Shown here: in pieces, positions 15,542 through 21,985 of the stretch
Layout: every line of letters starts with the position of its first letter
How positions within the stretch are numbered: position 1 is the first letter of the stretch
Source: an uncultured Bacteroidales bacterium
GTDB lineage: Bacteria; Bacteroidota; Bacteroidia; Bacteroidales; Muribaculaceae
Assembly (NCBI GenBank): GCA_902793405.1
Contig: CADBDH010000008.1
Span: 62,001 to 126,000, forward strand
DNA length: 64,000 nucleotides
Direction: 5' to 3'
Program-made: the position numbers and the translations under genes
The notes under the pieces: model-generated
Databases searched by the model: none
Told to the model about the DNA's origin: nothing
Seen by the model: the letters and a program-made list of their open reading frames with translations, nothing else

Positions 15542-18500
15542 TTAATCGGGCTTCTTGGGCTGGTTGGGCTGGCTGGGCTCATTCGGCTTGTTAGGTTTGC
15601 CAGGCTGAGTAGGCTGGGTGCCTTTAGGGCCCTCGTTGCCCTTATTGCCCTTGTTCTCGTTAGCCTTGTTCTTGGCGTCCTCCTTGGCTTGCTGCTGAGC
15701 GGCTTTGCGCTCTTCGGCCTTATCCTTACGCTCCTGTTCGCGTTCCTTGGCCTGTTGCTTACGCTCTTCGGCCTTTTCCTTGCGTTCTTGCTCACGCTCT
15801 TTGGCCCGCTCTTTGCGTTCCTGTTCGCGAGCCTTGGCTTGCTCTTTACGCTCCTTGGCCTTTTCCTTGCGCTGGCGCTCACGTTCTTTGGCTTTTTCTT
15901 TGCGCTCACGCTCACGCTCCTTGGCCTGTTGCTTGCGCTCCTTGACCTTGTCTTTGCGTGCCTGCTCCTTGGCCTTCTTGGCGTCTTTCTTAGCCTGTTC
16001 GGCGGCTTTATAGGCAGCCCTGGCCGAGTCTTCACGCCACTTGTAGCGGAAGTCACGTTCTTTCTCTTTCTCCTTCTCGGCTTGTTCGATGGAGTCTTGT
16101 TCGGCAATCTCCTCGAGGCGAGCCAGCTTGCGTTGGAGTTTCTGCTCCTTCTTGATGCTGTCGTCGATTTCCTTCTGGCGCTTGCGTGCGGCCTTTTCGC
16201 GGGCCTTGGCTTCGCGTTCGAGCTGCTTCAGGTGCTCTTCCTCGGCGCGCTCCTGTGCCTTGAGTTCCTTCTCGCTCAGTGGCGCTTGTGTGGTTGTCTC
16301 GACCGCGCGGTTGCGGTAGTTGTCTGCCTTGATTTCTTTGCGCTCGGCTTCCTTGCGTGCCTTCTCCTCGGCTTCGAGGCGTGCCTTTTCTTCGGCTTCG
16401 GCCTCAAGACGGGCCTTTTCTTCGGCTTCTTCCAGGGCTTTGGCCTCGGCATCCAGGCGTGCCTGTTCGGCTGCTTCGCGTTCGAGCTGTTCGGCCTCGA
16501 TGCGATCCTTCTCCCTCTGGATGGCGGCTTCGCGTTCGGCCTCTTCCATGGCCTTCTTTTCGGCCTCGTCGAGTTCTTGCTTCTCGAGGTCGCTGTGTTC
16601 CTTGTCGTTCTTCTCCTCCAGGTAGTTGAAGTAGTCCTCAAAGGTGCGTCCCTCGTTCAGCAGCAGGTTGAAGTTGTCCACACTGATGATGACATAGTGC
16701 ACTTGTCGGGGTATGGTGATGGACTGGTCCTGCTCAAACACGCTGCGGTAGTTGACGGCCTCCTTGAAGTTGTCCATCGTCTTGACCACGAGCAGTCCCA
16801 GCGAGCCGAAACTCATCTGCTCGATGTCATAATCCTTGACACGGAACGAATTGAAGTTGTGGCGCGCTACCTCATAGAGCAGCATGTTGCCGTTGATGCT
16901 GTCCTGGGGATAGAGCAGGATGAATACCTGCGGTTTATCGTTGTCCTCGGCAAAAGGTGTAAATGTGCGTTCCAGTGCCTGAGGAGTGGTGTCGTTGCTC
17001 AATCGGGTCGACCACAACATGCCGCGCATGTTGCTGCCGCCGCCCTCCAGGCGCCTGCCCTGGTTCAGATGCTTGACGATTTCGCTGGCCACAGGTGTGA
17101 TGTCGGTCTGCGGGTATCGTTGCAGCATGTCCTTGAGCGTCTCCTTGAACTTGTCATGGTCCTTCTCGGTGAGGTAGCTCAACGCGTCGATGAACATGAA
17201 CTTGGGCATGATCTTGGACAAGGGGTACTTGCGCATCATCTCGGCATAGGCTTCATGCACGGCGCTATGGTTGTTGGCCAGATAGTTGGCATAGGCTGCC
17301 TCATACATGTGCTCCTGGTCCTTGTTCATGTTCTTGAGGTTCTCCAGGTAGTTGGGATCCTGCATCGCCATGCCGTATTTCGAGTCGGCAAACTCGGTGA
17401 GGATGCTGTCTCGATAGGGCTGCGCGTCGGCATCCTGCCCGTTGCGCATGAACATCATGTACATATTATAGAAGACGTCCAGTCGATAGGTGTTGTCGGG
17501 GTAGCGTTCCAGCAGCTGCTTGAATTCATAGGCTGCGGCGTTATAGTCTTCCATCTTGTCCTTGAGGATGATACCCATGTTGTACAGGCCCTCTTGGATA
17601 ATCTCGTGAGCTGTCTGGATGTCTTCCTCGGTCTTGGGAATCTGCTTGAGGTAATATTCCTCGAAGTGCGGGTCTTCGGCCCGCTTCAAGGCTTCGAGAT
17701 CCACCTTGACGGTGTCGCCGTTCTCGTTGACCGTCATGCTGTCGGCCAAGGCCAATAATGCACTGTCGGTTTCCTCGTCGTCAAACGAGAACGTGGTCTT
17801 GTTGTAGCGGCGCCAGTTGTCTTCGAGTTTACGGCTACCCCACGTTTTCTGGAACTGGGTCTTACCGGCATTCTTGGTGGCCGTATTGTAGAAGTACCAT
17901 GAATTGTCGGTATTCATGGTGTATTGTGTGGGACTGTTGCCTTGGTCCCTGAGTTGGCTGCCCTTGGCGTTCTGCTGTGCGAGATAGGCTTCGCGCTCGG
18001 CATTCTCCTTCTCCTCTTTCTCTTTCTTCTTTAATTCCTCGATGATCTTGGCGATGACGGCCTTCTGTTCCTCGGGCGTCATCTTGGCCAGTGTGAGCAA
18101 CGAGTCCTGCAGGGCGACGTTCTGGGAATAGACCGCGAGTTCGTCGAGCACGTCGCTGCGCTTCTTGAGCAGCTTGTAGTTGGGATAGTCCTCATTGACC
18201 AGCGGGATAGCCTCGGCATAGCACGGCTGTGCAAAGTCATACTGCCTGCGGTTGAAGTAAATGCCGCCCAGGGTGAGCTGGCTGATGGCCTTGTCCACAC
18301 CATTGCGGGTGCTCTTCTCGGCGGCCAGCCTGTAGTTCTCGATGGCGGTGAGGGTATCGCCGTGCGACAGGTACAGGTTACCGATGGCATAGTAGATCTG
18401 GTCCAGGTATTCCTTGTTGCGGTCGTAGCGGGCCATGCGCTTGAGTGCCTTGACCTCGCTGGCGATGTTAGCACCCTCATACACGGCGCTCTGCTTGATG

Positions 18501-19366
18501 CGGGCGTTGAACTTGGTGCGGTAGGTCGAGCCGCTGCTGCTGCCGGCCTGCTTGTAGGCCAGATAGGCGCTGTGCTTGTCACCGATGTCCTCATATAGCT
18601 GTCCCAACAGGAAACTCATTCGCACCTTGTCACTGCCCTTGAAGCCCTTGACGGCCTTGGCCAGATAGGGGATGGCCTGTTCGGGTTCCTGAGCCTTGAT
18701 GTAGTAGTCGGCAAATGCGGCGTTGGCCAGTGCCCTGACCTTTTTGTTGGTGATTTCGTCCATGTGCACGCGGCTCAGCACGTTATCGGCCTCGGCCGTC
18801 CAGCCCAGGGCGCAATAGCACAATGCCTCACGAATCTGGCACTCCTGCACCAGGTCCTTTTTCCAGGAGAAATGACGTGTGATGTAGCGGAATGTGGCAG
18901 CGGCATCCAGGAAGTCGCCTTTCATGTATTGCGCTTTGGCCAGCAGGTGCCATGCGTTGTGCAGATAGGGGTTATACTCATCGCGTGCGAGCCATTCCTG
19001 ATACTTGGGGTCGCGGTTCTTGCCGCTCTTGCGTTTGGGTTTCTTCTTGATGGAGTGCAGGGTGATGGCCTTCTCCATTTTCTCGATCGTGCGCTCAAAG
19101 CTGCCGCTGGGCTGCGGTGCTTTGGGGTTGGAACGCGCTTCGGCAGGATGCATGTACAGGTGCTGTGAATAGTCGTCCTCGTAGGCATCCATCATGGCCT
19201 TCATCTGCTCGTCGTAATTGGTCTTGCCGTGAAAATAGACGTTGTATTTGGTGGTGAAGGATTGCCAAAAACGTGACCTCGCGGTGTTGGTCTTGTTGCT
19301 GCAAGCAGCAAGCGTGACCAGCATCGCAATCATCATCAATGGTATGAAGCGTCGTGTCCTGTTCAA
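15542..19366 (-). CDS. porW: T9SS lipoprotein PorW/SprE with extended charged tail
   Basis: A 1274-residue lipoprotein: the signal peptide ends at lipobox LAAC (Cys22). Residues just after (SFTTKYNVYFHGKTNYDEQM) are the hallmark start of SprE/PorW. Residues about 100-720 are TPR repeats (NAWHLLAKAQYMKGDFLDAA, AIGNLYLSHGDTLTAIENY, AAYEFKQLLERYPD). PorW/SprE is an outer-membrane-associated lipoprotein needed for type IX secretion and gliding. The last roughly 330 residues are a highly charged helix rich in K, E, R, A and Q, made of degenerate AKEREQERKEK-like units and ending in a P/N/Q-rich tail (QPGKPNKPNEPSQP). That tail makes the protein much longer than I recall for characterised relatives. 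Confidence 0.88.
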   Translation of the reverse strand: MNRTRRFIPLMMIAMLVTLAACSNKTNTARSRFWQSFTTKYNVYFHGKTNYDEQMKAMMDAYEDDYSQHLYMHPAEARSNPKAPQPSGSFERTIEKMEKAITLHSIKKKPKRKSGKNRDPKYQEWLARDEYNPYLHNAWHLLAKAQYMKGDFLDAAATFRYITRHFSWKKDLVQECQIREALCYCALGWTAEADNVLSRVHMDEITNKKVRALANAAFADYYIKAQEPEQAIPYLAKAVKGFKGSDKVRMSFLLGQLYEDIGDKHSAYLAYKQAGSSSGSTYRTKFNARIKQSAVYEGANIASEVKALKRMARYDRNKEYLDQIYYAIGNLYLSHGDTLTAIENYRLAAEKSTRNGVDKAISQLTLGGIYFNRRQYDFAQPCYAEAIPLVNEDYPNYKLLKKRSDVLDELAVYSQNVALQDSLLTLAKMTPEEQKAVIAKIIEELKKKEKEEKENAEREAYLAQQNAKGSQLRDQGNSPTQYTMNTDNSWYFYNTATKNAGKTQFQKTWGSRKLEDNWRRYNKTTFSFDDEETDSALLALADSMTVNENGDTVKVDLEALKRAEDPHFEEYYLKQIPKTEEDIQTAHEIIQEGLYNMGIILKDKMEDYNAAAYEFKQLLERYPDNTYRLDVFYNMYMMFMRNGQDADAQPYRDSILTEFADSKYGMAMQDPNYLENLKNMNKDQEHMYEAAYANYLANNHSAVHEAYAEMMRKYPLSKIMPKFMFIDALSYLTEKDHDKFKETLKDMLQRYPQTDITPVASEIVKHLNQGRRLEGGGSNMRGMLWSTRLSNDTTPQALERTFTPFAEDNDKPQVFILLYPQDSINGNMLLYEVARHNFNSFRVKDYDIEQMSFGSLGLLVVKTMDNFKEAVNYRSVFEQDQSITIPRQVHYVIISVDNFNLLLNEGRTFEDYFNYLEEKNDKEHSDLEKQELDEAEKKAMEEAEREAAIQREKDRIEAEQLEREAAEQARLDAEAKALEEAEEKARLEAEAEEKARLEAEEKARKEAERKEIKADNYRNRAVETTTQAPLSEKELKAQERAEEEHLKQLEREAKAREKAARKRQKEIDDSIKKEQKLQRKLARLEEIAEQDSIEQAEKEKEKERDFRYKWREDSARAAYKAAEQAKKDAKKAKEQARKDKVKERKQQAKERERERKEKAKERERQRKEKAKERKEQAKAREQERKERAKEREQERKEKAEERKQQAKEREQERKDKAEERKAAQQQAKEDAKNKANENKGNKGNEGPKGTQPTQPGKPNKPNEPSQPNQPKKPD

Positions 19367-19431
19367 ATCTCAGTTGAGTTGTTGTATGTATCTAATAAAC
19401 GCACGATGTGCCGTTTTATTGTTTTCTCTCT

Positions 19432-19503
19432 AGCTTTTAGGCTTTAGGCTCTAGGCATTAGGCTTTAGGGTAGCCCAACTCCTAACTCCTAACTCCTAAC
19501 TAA
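19432..19503. repeat. 7-base-periodic intergenic repeats (TAGGCTT and ACTCCTA)
   Basis: TAGCTTT TAGGCTT TAGGCTC TAGGCAT TAGGCTT is followed by three ACTCCTA units. Two different heptamers sit side by side between the small membrane protein gene and porW, touching the stop codon of the former. Confidence 0.8.
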
Positions 19504-19931
19504 CGCCTGACCTCCGCTGCCAGTTGCAGGAATTCCTCGTGTATGGCCGCAGGCATGACCAGGCCCCGGTGCTTGATGCTCTGTCCCCAGCCCAGCAAGT
19601 CGGCGGGCTGCAAGGTGTAGAGCACATCGCGCCACTGTTCCACTTCCTCGTCGGTGTAACTGTCCGCATCACACCCCACAAAGGCGTCCAGCTCCTCGTC
19701 GTCATAGTAGGTGACTACCTGTTTGCATTCGCCCATGAGGAGCTGTTCGCTGGGGCAGATGGGTCGGATGCCGCAGGATTCGTCGGTACAGCCCTGGGCC
19801 GTCGTTGTAGTGGCATTTTCTTCGGTTTCATCGGCGTTTTCGGCTGTTTTGCCGTAAAACAGCTTGTCGATGAGCCACACAATAGCGCCGCCCACCACCA
19901 GTATCGCCAACAGTATCATCGCCGGTTTCAT
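19500..19931 (-). CDS. Conserved small membrane-anchored protein, unknown function
   Basis: A 143-residue protein with one N-terminal membrane helix (MKPAMILLAILVVGGAIVWLI, residues about 3-21), then a Thr/Glu-rich linker and a soluble domain containing four Cys (CTDESC, PICPSEQLLMGEC and GCDAD, the last with an acidic run). The C-terminal part (WRDVLYTLQPADLLGWGQSI, GLVMPAAIHEEFLQLA) looks like a conserved helical domain. I do not recognise the family with certainty. It lies upstream of porW on the same strand with a 133-base repeat-filled gap, so a functional link to type IX secretion is possible but not shown. Confidence 0.6.
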   Translation of the reverse strand: MKPAMILLAILVVGGAIVWLIDKLFYGKTAENADETEENATTTTAQGCTDESCGIRPICPSEQLLMGECKQVVTYYDDEELDAFVGCDADSYTDEEVEQWRDVLYTLQPADLLGWGQSIKHRGLVMPAAIHEEFLQLAAEVRR

Positions 19932-19955
19932 CGTCGTTTCTCCTTATTTTTGTCG

Positions 19956-19963
19956 CAAAGATA
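19956..19963 (-). promoter_or_regulatory. -7 box for the small membrane protein gene
   Basis: The minus strand reads TATCTTTG 25 bases before the start codon, a TAnnTTTG match. No -33 TTG at normal spacing was found. Confidence 0.5.
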
Positions 19964-20008
19964 CTACAATTAGTTTGATGCTCACCGCGCAAGCCCATGT
20001 TTTTAATC

Positions 20009-20071
20009 AAACGCTGATTAAGCCGATGAAACGGATTAGCGCTATCTTGCAATCCGCAAAAATCAGCGTAA
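20009..20071. repeat. Nested palindrome with AATCAGCG arms
   Basis: AAACGCTGATT at the left pairs with AATCAGCGT at the right, and inside this CGGATTAGC pairs with GCAATCCG. The 60-base element is an imperfect double palindrome, probably a repeat of the miniature type. Confidence 0.6.
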
Positions 20072-20106
20072 AAACAAAAATGCATCAATGCAGATGCTTG
20101 TCATGA

Positions 20107-20188
20107 GAAGACAAAAAAGACAAGAAGGACAAAAATATTGATTTTCAACAAACAGAAATCAATTGTCTTTCTTGTCCTTCTTGTCTTC
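20107..20188. repeat. 82-bp inverted repeat of GACAAGAAGGAC type
   Basis: AGACAAGAAGGACAA at the left is mirrored by TTGTCCTTCTTGTCT at the right, and ATTGATTT by AAATCAAT nearer the centre. The element can fold as one long hairpin. No gene overlaps it. Confidence 0.75.
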
Positions 20189-20199
20189 AAATCTGAAAA

Positions 20200-20312
20200 G
20201 TCTTAGCGCTTTATCGCGGCTTCAGGAGCGCGGATGCCAATTAGCTTAATTCGATTAATTCGTAGACCTTTAAAACTTAGCGGTTTAGAATGAGGCCAAG
20301 AGCGCGGATGCC
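20200..20312. repeat. GCGGATGCC dispersed repeat, two partial units
   Basis: AGGAGCGCGGATGCCAATTA, then GCTTAATTCGATTAATTCG, TAGACC and TTAAAACTTAGCG, followed by a second GAGCGCGGATGCCCC. It is related to the copies at 11696 and 11861. Confidence 0.7.
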
Positions 20313-20343
20313 CCTCTAGACCCTAAACCCTAGACCCTAGACT
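20313..20343. repeat. 7-base-periodic repeat resembling CCCTAAA
   Basis: TAGACCC TAAACCC TAGACCC TAGACTG form four heptamers, followed by a short palindrome GCGAGCGCAGCTCGC. It abuts the 3' end of the BspA-like gene. Confidence 0.75.
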
Positions 20344-20359
20344 GCGAGCGCAGCTCGCA

Positions 20360-21841
20360 TTACCACACTCCGTTGAGCAGGTAGTCGATCAGCGCAGTGG
20401 CATCGTTGATGTTCACGGTGCCGTCCTGGTTGCAGTCGGTGGCAGGATTGCTGCTGGCGTTGCCGTTGAGCAGGTAGTCAATCAGGATTGTCACGTCGCT
20501 GATGTTAACGGCGCCGTCATTGTTCAGGTCGCCACGGATGAAGGCGGGTTTCTCGCTGAAGTAGCCCGGGTTGTTGGGGCCGCCGTCGATGTGGGCATAC
20601 TCTTTGTCAACGTGGTTGGCGTCGTAGGTCGTGCCCTGGCCACCCACCAGGCTGGTACAACCCTTGAACATGTCCCAAGTGTAGCGCATGTGAGCCGTCG
20701 TCCAGCCATCACCCACATAGATGGTGCGCAGATTATTGCAATTGACGAACATCTGTCGTATCTCGTAGACCTGAGACGTGTTGAAACTGCTCAAATCAAG
20801 GCTCGTCAATTTATAACAGCTATCGAACATGAAAGCCATAACTTCCACCTCACTGGTGTTCAAATACTTGAGGCCCTCGATGATTTCAAGATTCCACATT
20901 CTGTAAAACCAACCCCAGGTTGTCGTCGGGCGGGCATCAGCAAACGAGGGGTCAAAGACCACCTTGGTCACCTCGTGGTTGGTATTATCAATGTCCCAAC
21001 CGGTATCGTATTCTCCCTCGTTCATGTCATAGGTCCTGCCTGGGCGGCCAATGCGCAGGCCGTCGTAGTAGAACGTCAGCGTCGTGTTTTCGGGTGTGTA
21101 GCAGGCATAGGCCTCTTTCAGTTCGGTGAAATAGCCCGGGTTGCTCGTGCCACCGTCGATGTGGGCGTAGCCGGCATCCACATGGCCTGAATCGAAGGTC
21201 GTGCCTTGTCCTCCCACCAGGCTGGTACAGTTATAGAACATATTTAAGGACCCGGTCACAGCCGCTGTGCTCCATCCGATGCTGACATAGATGGTTCTCA
21301 GATTCGTACAGGCATTGAACATATACTCCATGTTGTCTACCGTGGCTGTGTTGAAATGCCTCAAGTCAAGGGTCGTCAAACCAGAGCAGCGAGAGAACAT
21401 GGCAGACATGCGTTCTACCTTGGCTGTGTTGAAATGACTCAAGTCGAGGTTTGTCAATCTGTAGCAGTCATAGAACATATAATCCATACGGGTCACCTTA
21501 CTGGTGTTCAGATGCTCGAAGCCCTCGACGGATTGAAGATTCGTCATGCCATAAAACCAGCCGTAGGTGGTCGTCGGGCGGGCATCAGCGAAAGACGGGT
21601 CAAACACCACTCGAGTCACATTGGCTTTGGTGCCATCGGTGTCCCAACCGGCATCGTTGTTATCGGTATTCAGAAAGTAGGTTGTGCCCGGGCGGACATT
21701 GCGATCGTCGTCGTAGTAGAACGTCAGCGTAGTGTTATCCGATGTGAAACAGGCATAGGCCTCTTGGGCGCTGGCGCCGAGGGCGCATGTCATGGCCGCT
21801 ACCATGACAATCAATCTAGAAAGTAAATAATTAAGTTTCAT
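20360..21841 (-). CDS. BspA-like (DUF285) surface protein, two modules plus dockerin-like tail
   Basis: A 493-residue exported protein; the signal peptide ends around ALGASAQ (residue 26). Two modules of about 210 residues follow. Each opens with a strand block (EAYACFTSDNTTLTFYYD), continues with VVFDPSFADARPTTTYGWFY, then DUF285/BspA leucine-rich-like repeats (MDYMFYDCYRLTNLDLSHFN, MEYMFNACTNLRTIYV), and closes with HIDGGTSNPGYF. The C-terminus has two dockerin-like calcium loops (GDLNNDGAVNISDVTILIDY and DCNQDGTVNINDATALIDY). BspA-like repeats bind host proteins in some oral species; adhesion here is inferred. No T9SS domain is visible. The next gene upstream is a longer paralogue. Confidence 0.82.
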   Translation of the reverse strand: MKLNYLLSRLIVMVAAMTCALGASAQEAYACFTSDNTTLTFYYDDDRNVRPGTTYFLNTDNNDAGWDTDGTKANVTRVVFDPSFADARPTTTYGWFYGMTNLQSVEGFEHLNTSKVTRMDYMFYDCYRLTNLDLSHFNTAKVERMSAMFSRCSGLTTLDLRHFNTATVDNMEYMFNACTNLRTIYVSIGWSTAAVTGSLNMFYNCTSLVGGQGTTFDSGHVDAGYAHIDGGTSNPGYFTELKEAYACYTPENTTLTFYYDGLRIGRPGRTYDMNEGEYDTGWDIDNTNHEVTKVVFDPSFADARPTTTWGWFYRMWNLEIIEGLKYLNTSEVEVMAFMFDSCYKLTSLDLSSFNTSQVYEIRQMFVNCNNLRTIYVGDGWTTAHMRYTWDMFKGCTSLVGGQGTTYDANHVDKEYAHIDGGPNNPGYFSEKPAFIRGDLNNDGAVNISDVTILIDYLLNGNASSNPATDCNQDGTVNINDATALIDYLLNGVW

Positions 21842-21872
21842 AACAATACAGGTTTTTAGTTGAAATTTGCCG

Positions 21873-21904
21873 CAAATTTACCAAAAATCCATCAAAAAAT
21901 GCAA
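21873..21904 (-). promoter_or_regulatory. Promoter of the two-module BspA-like gene
   Basis: The minus strand has TTG at 21904-21902, a 21-base spacer and TAAATTTG at 21880-21873. The -33 element directly touches the 21905-21952 palindrome. Confidence 0.6.
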
Positions 21905-21952
21905 TGAACTGCACCCCAAAAGTCTTGTGTCTGACTCTTGGGGTGCAGTTCA
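21905..21952. repeat. 48-bp palindrome resembling fused IS3-family ends
   Basis: TGAACTGCACCCCAAAAGTC and its near reverse complement GACTCTTGGGGTGCAGTTCA are separated by about eight bases. From memory, IS3/IS150-group elements in Bacteroidota end in TGAACTGC(A/C)CCCCAAAAGT, so this may be two IS ends left after internal deletion. It also lies just past the stop codon of the four-module gene and could act as its terminator. Confidence 0.6.
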
Positions 21953-21985
21953 GTAATGCGGATACTAACAATTATCCCATATCCA

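Noticed and set aside
15530-17758. A 742-codon open frame on the plus strand opposite porW
   Set aside because: It is the complement of the K/E/R-rich porW coding region; its Leu/Phe-rich translation is what such a region gives in antisense, and it has no promoter or family match.
20313-20343. Telomere-like CCCTAAA repeats as a sign of eukaryotic contamination
   Set aside because: Only one CCTAAAC-type unit occurs within a mixed heptamer array, and flanking genes are plainly bacterial.
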